Shown here in pieces: positions 23,379-35,501 of a stretch of 64,000 nucleotides of DNA. Origin of the DNA: Halictus rubicundus (taxonomy: Eukaryota; Arthropoda; Insecta; Hymenoptera; Halictidae); NCBI RefSeq assembly GCF_050948215.1, contig NC_135153.1:5732058-5796057 (forward strand), written 5' to 3'. The position numbers were made by a program, and so were the translations under genes. Within the stretch, counting starts at the first letter, position 1, and each line of letters opens with the position of its first letter. The notes beneath the pieces were generated by a model. It saw only the letters and a list, made by a program, of their open reading frames with translations, was not told the origin of the DNA and searched no databases.

Positions 23379-24646
23379 TTAGGAGGACCCATAAGTAATC
23401 AATTATTTTGAAATCTAAAACAAACTTTGTAGTAAATTCAAGTTTTTATTTCTTAATTTATTATATAATCTCATCATGAAGGACAGTTTGCCATCTTTCC
23501 TGCAAATTTTCAATCCCCCTCTTATAGAAATTCAGGGTTAGTGAAGCAAAATATGACACAAGGTGCCTCCTTGCATCCTCTACAGAAGTGAATGTTTTAT
23601 TTCTTAAATAATGCTCCAGAGATCTGAAAAGATGATAGTCAGAGGGAGCAATATCCGGTGAGTACGGAGGGTGCGGTAAAACTTCCCATTGCAATTCTTT
23701 GATTTTTTCCTGAGTGAGTTTCGCTGTATGGGGCCGGGCATTGTCAATTTGCAGTATTACACCTTTTCTCTGGACTAACGATGCCCTCTTTTTCAATAGT
23801 TCTGAATACAGCCGTTGTAATTGCTGAAAATACAACTCAGCAGTAACTGTTTCTCCAGGTTTCAACGACTCAATGTGAATTATGCCACGACAGTCCCACC
23901 AAATGCACAGTAACACCTTTCTAAGTGATAAGCTAGGTTTAGAGGTTGATATTGCGGTTTGATTTGCAGAAAGCCATTGCTTCGAACGCTTTATGTTATC
24001 ATAAAGAATCCATTTTTCATCTCCGGTAACGATTCTGCTAAGAAATGGATCTCTACGAAATCTGGATAGCAATCAAGTGCAAATTGATTGGCGAATATTC
24101 TTGTTGGTCTCAGATAATTGATGCGGTACACATATTCCTTGCCTATATGCCTTTCCCATTTCGTGTAGGTGCCTTTGTATAGTTGACCATGTGGACCCAA
24201 GGCTTCTCGATAATTCTTGTATACTTAATTTTGGATCAGCTTCAACTAGAGATTTTGGGGTGTCATTATCAAATTCAACTGGTCGTCCACTTCGAGGCCT
24301 GTCAGAGAGATCATAATCACCAGCAGCAAACCTTCTGAACCAACGTTGACACTTGTTGACCTTCAATACATCTCCGTAAACATCGCAAATTTTCTTTGTT
24401 GTTACCGTTGCATTAAATCCCGCATGAAAATGAAAAAGTATGCAATGACGAATATGATCCTCGGAAGGTACGGACGCCGCCATTTTATTACAGGGTTGTC
24501 AAGAAAATTATACTTTTTAGAATATTTTGAATACAGGCTGTTTTACCGAAAACTGTAAAAGAATACGTGTTTCCTCTTCAACGATCGGTACAGAACTAAA
24601 GGCAAAACAAATTCTTTGCAAATAATTGATTACTTATGGGTACTAA
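23379..24646 (-). mobile_element. Nearly intact mariner transposon (1268 bp)
   Basis: Terminal repeats share ACCCATAAGTAATCAATTAT exactly. The left outer end has TTAGGAGG where the right has TTAGT, a 3-bp indel between them. TA target duplications lie at 23377-23378 and 24647-24648. The length is typical of mariner elements (about 1.3 kb). The transposase on the minus strand is complete except for one in-frame stop. Confidence 0.92.
23461..24483 (-). pseudogene. Mariner transposase, D,D(34)D, one in-frame stop
   Basis: The frame runs 340 codons from ATG at 24483 to the stop at 23461-23463, broken only by a TGA at 24075-24073 (codon 137). The N-terminal half carries the paired helix-turn-helix DNA-binding region with the family phrase RWFRRFAAGDYDLSDRPRSG. 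The catalytic core follows: TGDEKWI (first Asp, about codon 155), IDNARPH (second Asp, about 247) and PSDYHLF (third Asp, about 282). Exactly 34 residues lie between the second and third Asp, which defines the mariner family. Apart from the stop there is no frameshift, so the copy is young. A CGA-to-TGA transition is the simplest origin of the stop. Confidence 0.95.
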
Positions 24647-24648
24647 TA

Positions 24649-26039
24649 TTTTCGAAAACTCTTACTTGAAGCGTTTTGTGTTAGTCTAGCGCAGCACCCG
24701 AAATAGTCAGCGGACTCTCAGAAATTACTTACTCGACATTTGCTATCCGAGTTACTTAGAAAGTCAGCGTTGGGTCGCGATCGAACTATCTATAAAATTG
24801 CCAGCACACATTTAGTAATTGTAACATCAACGTTTGTAAATTCGCCTCGTCGGGCACCCTGCGCCACTGTGCAGCTACGTCACGAAAGGGAGGCGTGACT
24901 GACGAGGACCTGTAATAACGTCTATTATGCAAATCCGCATGACCGCTGTGTGTAAAACGTTGCCCAAACAAAGAGACTGTCGAGGAAAAAAGGATTCTTC
25001 TGCCGATACAGAGACACGCGAAACAACACTCCATTATTATGTAATCTCATTCGAATCGGATCGAATAAGACAACAATTGCCAATTGCCGATAGCACAATC
25101 GTGTTCGTTTGCGACGGTATTGTACAGCTATCTCGGACACGCCAACTACAATATTTGCGAATTCCACTTTTTTACGTAACAAAATACACTGTTGATTTGC
25201 CGTTACTGTGTACCGAAAATGAGTGTTGTCGAAATTTACGTTTTCTCACGAAACAAGACGAAAAAAGTAATCTGTGTAAAATAATTGCACGTTTAAACTT
25301 TTATTAGGTGCAAATTAATTCGCAGGCTTTTCTTCGTGCATTTGTTGATTATTTACAAACAACTAAAATATATTCTACTGTTCAAAATAATCTCCATCAC
25401 ATTCTCTGCGTTTACTCCATCTTATAAATAATCAATGAATCTTTAATTTGCAGGATTTAAACTAAAGTTACAACTAATTAATAGCGAAGGCCGCGAATTA
25501 ATTTTTATAGATAATAAATAACGTACATATAAACGTATAAGTCTCTGTTTTGTTAATATACAGGGTGGTTCACCAGTTATTGCCACCTTGATTCATGTCA
25601 TTATTATTATTCGCAGCAAGAAATGTTTCGATGGAAATTAAATATTTATTAAAAAAATTCTACTCTATAAAAAAGGTGTTACCTATGTCATATATAGACA
25701 AATTAGTGAGGATTAGTTAAGGAGTTATTTTAATTTAAATATTGTTAAGAAAAACTCACTCTCTCACTAATGATAACTTCCTTTATTTAATAATTATTTA
25801 CAAAAACGGTTCAATATAACTTCTATTTATATTTCGACATTTTTGGAACCGATAGAATAATGATCGTCTCGCATCTTGTAACTTGACGACAACGATATTT
25901 TATGATACGTTCCTTCGTATCACGAGTTCGCGGACAAGACGTTAATAATAAATTCAGCTTTTGAGTCCACACGGCGAGTATAACCGTGTCTGACTCGGGA
26001 CACGAGACTTACGGACGCGCGTAATTTATTGGCTGACAC
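24649..26039. other. No gene recognised; one CAGGGTG-type end at about 25558
   Basis: The sequence TATACAGGGTGGTTCACCAG at 25558 looks like a transposon terminus, but no partner end was seen. Open frames at 24786-25307 overlap on both strands and resemble no family. Confidence 0.35.
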
Positions 26040-26300
26040 TCACTGGACCAGACCCCTTCGGCTGGCTCTCGCCGGACTAAGTCCCTTTGGCTGGCGCTCG
26101 CCGGCTGTGTCGTTTAGGCCCGCTACACATATCCGTTGTTTTAACGTGCGGCGACCGTGCGGTACCGGAACTGCGGTCTGAAGTACTATGGATTCAATTA
26201 GACGCTGCACATTTGTTTGAATCGTAATTGCGGCGCCGCACGTCGCTCTTGCGTGCAATATTTCCCGCAGTCCCCCAAAAGAACGCACGGTCGCCGCAAT
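26040..26300. repeat. GC-rich block with direct and inverted repeats
   Basis: At about 26050-26103 a roughly 23-bp phrase (CCTT(C/T)GGCTGGC(T/G)CTCGCCGG) occurs twice in tandem. A perfect 14-bp inverted repeat follows: GCGGCGACCGTGCG at 26148-26161 and its complement at 26284-26297. A nested pair, CGTGCGGCG at 26145-26153, is complementary to 26241-26249. This foldback structure may be a transposon remnant; the class is unknown. Confidence 0.5.
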
Positions 26301-28818
26301 CGCATATGCGAAATTATTCGCGCGTCGTGATTTTAAACATTATTATAATTGTTAATTGTACGTTAATACCGATTAATTAACTATTGAATAGTACTGTCCA
26401 ATACAGTACTCATTGTTGTTTTAAGCATTTTGGGTACATCCAGAAAGCTAAATTTGAGAAAAATCCGTAGAAGATCCTAGTGACCCCCGTTTTGATCAAA
26501 ACTATACCGTGTTTAGGGAGCCTTTGTTTAATCGCCCAGGCTACGTTTGGAAGCGTTAGTCCTTCCGGAGTTGATTCAGTTGTCAGTTAGCGACGATCGT
26601 GATACGGAAATGAGTTCATTGTTCAACGAAACTGATAGTGGCAGAAGAGATTTATTGCTTCGGTGGAGCACTTCATACTAACTTCATCTGTATTCTTCCA
26701 GCGCCGCGGCGCGGCGGGGAAATGAATAATTCGATTCTATCGGTTTACCGAGTTCGCGGAGCACACGAAGAAGATTTACGGTAACGAGATCGCGAAATAG
26801 AAGTGGAAAAGGAAGACAGGAAGGGCCGGGCACGACGTTAGAAACAAGACATGACCGGTTCAACGAAAACCAGTTGGAATTTTGTTCTAGGAAATAAACT
26901 GTGATTGATGTAATATACTTCCGTGACTATTGCATTCACGTTACATCGAACGCTTGCGAACCAAAGTTGGGCAAAACGTTTATCAAAATAAAACTTTCGA
27001 ATAACGAATAAAAGATAAAACAATTTTTTATTCGTGATACGAAGGCTCGAAGAAAAAAAGTATCTTTATTGGACGAGCATCGAATAAATAATTTTATTCG
27101 ACGAGAATTTATCCGATCAAGGAAGATATTTTTTGTTCGAAGCGCATTTACTCGTACCGTCGAATAAAATGTTCATCTTTTATTTGTATCTTTATTCAAA
27201 GGCTCCGAATAACTTAGGCGTTAGGCCCATAGGCCCAAGCCCAGGAGCTCCAGGCCAGGGTCAGGTATATCGGTGTGAAACCACTACTAATATAATTACA
27301 AAACTTCTTCATGCTTCATTATTTTTTTATGGCGTTTTCACCAACTGATTTGTGGAATTTGTCTACTTCAAATGACGGCTAAACTTCACTTTAGCAACCA
27401 AGAATTAGTTGATTTCTACGAGAATATGCTAAAAATCCAAGTTTTAATGTTAGGAATTCACTGGTTCTAAACTTATGTGTGTTTAAAGTTCAGCGAGTTT
27501 AAGCGTTTTTGACAGGTAAGGCCGCCGCCATGTTGGTATGTACTCAACGTCACGCGTCGTCTAATGAGCAGAGCCACTAGGTGGCACCACAAGCACGCGG
27601 TGATTTTACAACATAGATTTACAACCGTAGTCGGGCAGGCCTGACTGCCAGGCCCCTCCATTCCCCATACGTACCTAACCTCCGCCAACCTTTTCGTGGC
27701 TCCGCTCATTGGACAACGTCTGAGTACATACTGTTTCGAGCCTGAGCCGAGTACAATCTCCAACACCAAATTTGTTCTGCAAAACCTTTGGTTGAGTCTT
27801 GTAAACTTTGCCATTCTAAACCCATATCCGAAAGTAGAATTGCTCTATCGCGCAACGTTTCCGAAAAATATTGGTTTTGTAAAAATGTATGATTTTGATT
27901 TAAAAAATGAGGTGTTACGCAAAAACTAAACATGCGAGAAAGTTCAGGTTTGAGTTAAAAGATAGGGGGGACTCTCCTCGACATATCCATATAGCCAATT
28001 ATATGCTATATGCTATATGCTGTATGCTTATTTGTTATCTAAATAGTGCCCAACTCTGTCTGGACGTAGCGCATTCGATTCCAGGTTCAGCAAGGCGCAC
28101 ATTTGCTATAACTTTTGAACTAAAAAAGATACCAAAGTGAAATTAAGACTGAAAAAATTTTAAAAAATCGGGTTTAATGGTATACACTGAAATATATTTT
28201 GTATGTTTAAATAATCCTTTTTGTTTTTTAAATTTAATTACCCTTAAAAAAATGTTCAAAACTACTTATTATAAATGTTGTTGTTCAATCTTTTTTCAAT
28301 CCCAAATAATGAAATTTATTAGAATAAAAATAAATATACTGCAAATGAAAAGCAATATCAGAAGTAGATTGAATAGGTAGCAATTAAATAATCAAATGAA
28401 ATTAGTGACATCAACGTTGTATTTTTTTTAATTAAATTTAAACTACGTTCTTACATTTGACTAATATAGAACTAATTTAATTTCTTATTATTATGTTATT
28501 ACACTGTTGTAATTGTAATTGCACAGGAAAAAAGTCTGATGTAGTAGAAAGAACAAGAAAAAAGTGTTTAACGAAAAAAAAAATCATTCCATGCGGGATT
28601 CGATCCGGGACCAAAATATTCTCAGCCGGAAACGTTACGTTATTATTATTATTACATTACGTCTCCTTCGATGCTCCTTCTCGCGTAACAGGCGTAACGG
28701 AATTAAAAGGAAAGAGTATTCTTTTGTCTCATTCATCATATAGGCCTAGCATCCGCGCGGTGTCTGAACTAGAATCCCCGACATGAGATTTAAAAGTCTA
28801 TCAGCAACAGCGCCGTTG
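26301..28818. other. No gene recognised; AT-rich
   Basis: This includes an ATTCG-rich low-complexity stretch at about 26980-27200 and a short TGCTATA repeat near 28000. A T-loop-like phrase at 28590-28620 was examined as a tRNA and rejected. Confidence 0.35.
27263..27365 (+). repeat. Dispersed repeat, copy 2 (related to 3537-3640)
   Basis: Shares about 100 bp of ordered similarity with the copy at 3537-3640 in the same orientation. Confidence 0.55.
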
Positions 28819-29005
28819 TAGAATATTGGTTCCACAATATTAGTTCTGGATGATACGGTAGGATGTGAGACAGAAAAATACATTGGGTGATTGGTCTACT
28901 CCTATATCTCGTCTGTGGTTCTGGTCCAGGCTAAAAGGATGATGCAGGTTCTGGTCCAAGCTAAAAAGATGATGCAGATTCTGATCTAGATTAAAAATTA
29001 GACTA
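28819..29005 (+). repeat. Repeat upstream of mRpL48, with an internal 30-bp tandem
   Basis: The first 100 bp (28819-28915) match the reverse complement of parts of 35806-35960: GGTTCCACAATATTAGTTC, GATACGGTAG and TACATTGGGTGATTGGTCTA all occur in both in the same order. From 28917 a 30-bp unit beginning GGTTCTGGTCCA repeats twice plus a diverged third (28917-28946, 28947-28976, 28977 on). Confidence 0.75.
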
Positions 29006-29426
29006 GGGGGGCAGCACTATACCGGGGACACTAAAATCCCGGGCATGAGCACTCTCATTTCGTCTCTGCCGTGGAGAACATTTTCACAAAGAAAAATTTT
29101 ACGAAAAGTCTAAAGTTTACATATTTCCTCTCTGTCTAAAGGTAATGAGGTACTTACCTACGACAGCGAAAATCATGACAGTCACTGTCGCGTGAAAATG
29201 TAAGTACTCTCATATCGACAATTTTCTTAGTGCACAACAGCGCACATGTAGTTTTTCATTGTGTAAATCAGTGTGTCTATAAACACATATACATTCATAA
29301 TTTGATCATTGTTATGTGATTACCGCATAAAATTTAATGAATGTGGTTTTTTTTTACATATTTGTTAACAGCTCACTTTATGAAGACATTTAAAGTTAAC
29401 CTTTCAAATACACTATTCTATCTGAA

Positions 29427-30192
29427 ATGGCGTTAAATATTATTAAACAGGTAAAACTGTTTTTACAGATAAAGAGGTTATATTAATCTATTTTCTTATT
29501 GTTTTTCACCACAAATAATACAATTATGTTATGTATTTAGATTTCTACGTGTTGTAGACATCGACTAATGAACACATCTATGAGGTTTTACGGCATATAT
29601 GATCCTCCTTACTTATCGGTATACTCGTAATGTTTTTAAAGTGATATTATGCAATGTGTTTATTTCACCTAAACTGTATGCTACAATCTTAAATGTAGGT
29701 AAAATATGAAGGACCACCTCTCTATCCTGTACTGAATATACAAATTAAAGGATATGTGTACCCATTGCTGGAAAAATATCAATCTTTAATTCATAAATTG
29801 GCAAACGAATTGGATATAGATATCGAAGACAGGTATTTTTATATTCATATCCCTTGTATGTGTAACAATTTGTGCCTTAGTAATGTATATGTTTCCGCTT
29901 TTACAGTTATGCTTTCCCGCATCAGGAACTTAAGGTAGAAAGATACAAGAAAGAAAGTGAAATTGTCGATTCTAATTATAACCTTAGAATTTTTGAAAGG
30001 GACATAGTAGTATCGAATGTAACTTCTATCAAAATACCTATTTTAATTAGACTATTAGAAGCGACTTTACCAGTTGGAGTCTCTTTACATGTAAGCACAT
30101 ACAATCCTGAGATAGAAGACAAACGTTATGTACCAGACAAAGAATTGTTGGATTTGAAAACCGAATTAGATGACATGAAGCAACGTAAATAA
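29427..30192 (+). CDS. mRpL48: Mitochondrial ribosomal protein L48
   Basis: Component of the large subunit of the mitochondrial ribosome, with the S10-like fold. Four exons were joined by GT-AG sites and phase: 29427-29450, 29541-29618, 29699-29832 and 29907-30192, giving 173 residues. The first 30 or so residues are basic with almost no acidic residues, as expected of a mitochondrial targeting presequence. The recognisable core runs from the YPVLNIQIKGY segment through NLRIFERDI and PILIRLLEATLP to the ending RYVPDKELLDLKTELDD, which fits L48 as I know it. It is convergent with fritz, with 215 bp between stop codons. The upstream 600 bp carry a repeat also found upstream of fritz. The first exon is only eight codons, so the start is the least certain part. 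Confidence 0.88.
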
Positions 30193-30407
30193 TCAATAGC
30201 TAAATAATATTAGATTTATGGAAAGAAAATATTTGAATTTTATCGTTCTATGCAATATCGCAGCAAAGTCATAATACAATTTTAAAATAATTTTTTTATA
30301 TAAAATTTATGTACAAAATAGGTATATAGATATGCTTACAAACACAATAGAAGTATGTAAATGCAGTATCTTATCTATTTTCATTAAAATCTGCATCCCT
30401 TCTTTAC

Positions 30408-33400
30408 TTATAAGAGTCCAAAGTGTACAACTTTTATTTTAGAACCCTCTTCCGGTTTTGCAGATTCTTTTGTTTTGTCACTTATATCTTCTTCTGTAGA
30501 ATACAAATTTCAATCATTATATTTTTATAAATTATTTTGTACTATAAAGTTGAAAAAATTTTATTACTTACTTGACAATGGTTGAAAGTCTTTCAGATAA
30601 TCCTCGTTACCAAGGCACAATGGAAGGCTTTCGGCTAATTCACGTTTTGGATCAGTTAGGTGTACTTGAGTAATCGTAGACCGTTTCTGTTTATGTGATT
30701 GACCCTATAAAAACTGCTAAATAAATAAGGCTAGTACTAACTAGAGGTGTGCGAGAACCTGAAAATGTTGGGTCGAGAATTTTATTCGGGATAGGGACGG
30801 GTAATTTCCGAATCCCGAACTTTTCGAGAACCCGTCCCGGTCCCGAATAAAATTCTCGACCCCTCCTGACCATCAGATTCTCGCACAGCTCTAGTGTTAA
30901 CTAATAAACATATTTTTCGTTTTTTGTACTCACAGTGTCGGGCACGAATATATGTGTTACCGTATCTGAAAACTTGACCTTTGGTTTTTCATTGGTTGTT
31001 AATGCTGCGTCTGGGAAAGTGGAAAATGGGGAACAGGATATAGAACTAGACGTAGGAGTCGATATAATAGGCAGTGGTGGTATGTTCGAAGATATCTTCG
31101 ATTCTTTACTAACACTAATATTTGTACTATTTTGTGGCAATATTAATTTAGAATGTCTGTTATCGAATCTATTTTGAATACTATACGCGGAAGCATACTT
31201 CGACGTGCCAAGCTTCATACTATTAGAAGAGGAATGTATATTATCACAACTTCCATGAAATGAAATGTAATCGAGATCGTAATTGAGTCTATACTTGGAA
31301 GGCTTAACATTACCATGTTTGTGATGAGTTTGTAAAATATTAGTTGTAGAATTCTGTTTTTGGAGCAAATGCGATGAAATATTTCTTGTTCTAATAGGTG
31401 AAAACGTTTGGACAGGTTCGTCAATGTCTGCTAAACCGGATGTGCTTCTAGACAGAGGAAGATTTTTTTTTGGAAGATTATGAAAGTAACTAGTGTACGA
31501 ACTTGTTAAAGAAGGTGGCGGCGGTGGGATGTTTATGTCTCCTAATTTATTTTCTGTATGAGACTGTTGTAATTTTATTGTCTTGTGGCTGTCATCATTG
31601 TTAATACTTTTACTAACAATGTTACCACGAGAATCTTGTATCTCATTGTCTAGAAAATTGAAAGAGGTGGACATGAGATTACTACGATTACTATGAAAAT
31701 TGGTACTTAATTTATTTACTATGATGGAGTCAGTAAGTGTTTTAGATGTGAAGTCGTTCATTGTAACCGATGACTTCATATTCTTAGAATATGAAGACAT
31801 TGTAGAATCAGGTTCACTAGTTACTAAGTTACTAAAGGAAGAGTCATACGAATGTGGAATATTCGTGCCAAGTGTGCTAAAAGATGTGGACATGATATTG
31901 CTATCCATATTGTCTAATGAAGATCTTAATAAGTTGGATGGAACGTCTAATGCAACTGTTTCATATATTGGATTGTTAAAAGGAGTTGACATGAAGCTAT
32001 TATCTTGGGTCAACTGCGTTGGCATTGCGCCATCGGACATAGTATCAAGGGAATACCGCATTTCATCGAGTACAGATTTATTCTGCGTGTTGTCTACTGA
32101 ATTTTCAGTGTGTCGATTAGGCACCGTAGTTTTCCGTTCACTGATAGACATACTTCCAAATGACGTTGTCATTAAATCATCGGAAATATTATCGAACGAT
32201 TGTGAATTATTAGTACAAATTACTGCAGATGTTTGTGGCGGATGTGTTGCATGCGTTTTATATAGAGGTTTGTTGAATGATGTTCTTGCAAAGAACGTGT
32301 TCAACAGTGAGAGATGAGACGAATGATTGAAGGAAGGTGAAACGGCAGTGTTGGGCATATTGAAAGACGTTGACACCAAATTGCAATCAGCGTTTTCACC
32401 CGATGGAACATCGGGGAACGACGTGGGTAACAGGCTTTTGTTAAGATTATGAGGATCGAGAATCGGTAAAGGAGGAATTTGACTCTTGGAATCTTTCTTA
32501 TAACTATAGATCTTGGAATGCTTTACATCAGTCTGATTTTCTTTAGAGGAGCTTTCACTCTCATCACTGTAAGATTTCTCTCCTTTATCACTCGTCGAAT
32601 CAGAACACAGTGAACACGATGCTCTGGAGCATGTGGAATCTGAAAATTTCAAAATTATAATTTTGTTCAGGAACAAGAATATTCTATCAAGTATTTAATT
32701 CATTCTTACGTGAACTATTGCAACTATTTGATCTAGTCAGTATGCGTTCGGCATTTTCTTTGGCTGCTGTAGCCATTTCCATGTCGTTTACAACTAATGC
32801 ATAAAAGTGTATATCCATAAAAAGATCATGATCATTCAGATCTATAGCAAGTCTAAAGGCTTTCTCAAACATTTGATACCTATATTAGATAGAACTAGTA
32901 TAGTATCTGGCATAATTTTGTTTCAAATACAACAATGACTAAAATACCGTAGTAAATGATAGAAAAATCTTCTTGTAAGATCTCTTATTTCATCTCCATA
33001 TTCTTCTTCAATAGCTTGACTGATTGGTTTAACTGGGACATGGAAACTGCCCAACGCGTTCTGTATGAGATCTATACAATATTTGTTTTGATTATATATA
33101 TTTAATCAAACGTAGTGTCCGCGATGAGTTAAATTGTACATAATTTTGAAAATCTTACTTTCACGTTCTGGCGTCAATGGAAGTTTAAACAAGTGATTTA
33201 AAATCTGATTTAGAGTGTGCATACATGCCCGAGGATGAGTATCCCAATTCATGGATAACAATAAGGAAGTTGCTTGTTCAACTTGATACAAAGACAAATA
33301 CCTTTTAACTAATACATCACCGGACAGAGAATCTCCTTCCAGTAGTTTTATTACACCTATAGGGCCTCTATCAATATGTTAGATTCATATTACTGATTCA

Positions 33401-35501
33401 TTTGTGTACTGTTTGCTTGGTAAAAAACGTGTTGATAGCATACCGTTGAAAAATTAGTAACAGAAGGGAATTCCCATGATTATGCCAATTGATATAACAG
33501 TTTATATCACTTTTTCTATTCCACTCCATACGCAGTAATGCTGGTTGAGTTCTGCATTGTTGATAAATGTGATATTTTAGATATACATGAACAAACACAT
33601 TACAATTACTATTTTAATAAATAACTGAATTTAAAATAAATGTACCTAAAATATGACGATAGGTCTAAAATATTGGCTGGTGTTACATCTTCGCTTAGTG
33701 TTTGACTTTTAATACTAGATAAAGAAATATCAAAATGTTGGAACTGGCCTTTATCATTTCCAATGATAAATATTATTCCGTTACTATGCCACGATGCTAA
33801 TGTTGGAATCTTAAAAGTTAATACATTATTTTATGTATTTTCCACTGATGTTTATGAGTCAAAAACTGCATTTAACTTACAAAGCCTGCTTTTACACAGG
33901 TAGTGGTTGCTCTGTTTTGATCGTAAATTATTACAGAACCGTCTATGCAACACAGTAGTAGTAGTTCTTGATTAGGTGAGAATTTTATGCAGCTTGTATG
34001 CGTAGGTAAAGGTACCGACGTTACTGCTATTCTTTGTAATTTATCTTGTTGTGAAATTTCATATGTTCTCCACTCTATAGTCACCTCACCCTATGTCATA
34101 CTTATGTTATGAAACATTCAATTACAAAATTAATGCTACAAGAATAATGACAATGCTAAATGTTGTAGAAAGTTTACCTTTCTTGATACTTTTTGTTCTA
34201 CAGAATGAATAATATTATCATGACATGCATCAAATATTATACATAAGGGATCAAACTCACTACGTATGTAACAAATTAATTCTAATTTTAATCTGAAAAT
34301 AAAAACACCTTGTGCTCAAATACTTTTATCAAACAAACTAGTATGGATTATTAAGAACTTGAAAAAAAGTACACATTAGGAAGAAATTTCATACCCTATT
34401 GAACGATAAAGATGTATATTTGCACGATCATGTTCTTTCACAGCCGGACTCCACGGATAAACTTCATTCATTGTAGATTTCCACCATATTAATATCTATG
34501 TTTGGAAAACAGTCTCGTAAATTATGTAATTTTAAGTAATTTGCAAAGAGATTTATATATAGTTTTCAAAAGACTATAATATTGAATATATTTACCAAGT
34601 CATTGCATTTATTAGTTTGTACCTTCTTATCCAATCTGCGGCCATTTGGACCAAACAGATCAATTGTGGATAATTTTGGTTCAAGTTTACTAATTTTATC
34701 AAACACATGTTTTTTTGATCTTGTGAAATGTACAAGGCTTACTTGATTATCGTTATAGGTACAAAGTACATAACTTTTAGTAATTAATACTATAATTAAA
34801 AATAATAGAATATTTAAATATCATTCACTGCATGGATATAAATGTTATCAAGAAGTTGATAGTTACCATCAGATATATACTCGGAAAGTTTTCCAACAAG
34901 ATATTTATCAAAAGTTATTTTATATATATCACTGGTAGCAACATTAACTTGTATTTGTATCAACAGAGCATTATTCAACATTAACTGTAAAACGCAATCA
35001 TCGTACCACTGACAATATATAATCGAATTGTCTTTCAGTTGATCCTATAGAATTAGTTCAAAATACAGTAAACAAATATTATTAATTTATAACATAATTG
35101 ATTGCAGCTTTACCTCTAAATACTTAATGGAATCTTTTAATTTATTTCCCTTTTTATTTGTTGGTACATATATCATACCACGCTTTTGACTGTATGATCG
35201 TTTTCCTTCTTCGTGTAAATTATCAACACGTTTATCATGATACCTATGAAAATAAGAGAAAATTTTAATTACTTTTCTACCTTATGCACAAGTATCCCAT
35301 AAATGGACATGTGTTTTATTAAATTCGGTATAGTATTTTATGATACATGTAATCAATATTCTTTACTATACTTCATCATTAGTATCGTTTATAACATTTA
35401 TAAAATGATCTATCTCACCTAAATGCACCAAAGTCTGTACTTTTTATATTAATATTGTCATCAAAACTCCATAAATTTACTTCACCCAATAATGTAAACA
35501 T
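30408..35501 (-). CDS. frtz: WD repeat-containing planar cell polarity effector fritz (WDPCP)
   Basis: Cytoplasmic effector of planar cell polarity; its vertebrate orthologue WDPCP also acts in ciliogenesis and septin localisation. Fifteen exons join in phase: 35419-35501, 35114-35243, 34867-35044, 34596-34789, 34395-34495, 34178-34292, 33881-34090, 33646-33809, 33444-33551, 33159-33367, 32948-33071, 32710-32879, 30934-32639, 30572-30704 and 30408-30493, giving 1236 residues. The N-terminal 595 residues match the family throughout: TEVxLWS-like start, WPW-type loop, LLSMNWDT, LPLTPERE, RRFFYHLLRYQ and LFMDIHFYAL. Exon 13 (569 residues) is disordered, Ser/Asn-rich and carries repeated xTSF motifs. 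The protein ends IKVVHFGLL. Intron 13 holds a fold-back MITE. It is divergent from Ssu72, about 1 kb away. Confidence 0.95.
30742..30893. mobile_element. hAT-like fold-back MITE in fritz intron 13
   Basis: The element is 152 bp, starts TAGAGGTGTGCGAGAACC and ends with the inverted TTCTCGCACAGCTCTA. It is flanked by 8-bp target duplications GTACTAAC and GTGTTAAC (6 of 8 identical). The arms are complementary almost end to end, so single-stranded copies would fold into a long hairpin. It fills 152 of 229 bp of the intron. Confidence 0.88.

Noticed and set aside
28590..28625. T-loop-like GGGATTCGATCCGGGA suggesting a tRNA
   Set aside because: I could not form a paired T-stem around the loop on either strand, and no D-arm or anticodon arm is at the right distance.
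30935..32317. Plus-strand open frames of 80 and 205 codons
   Set aside because: They are antisense shadows of fritz exon 13, which has a strongly supported minus-strand reading frame.
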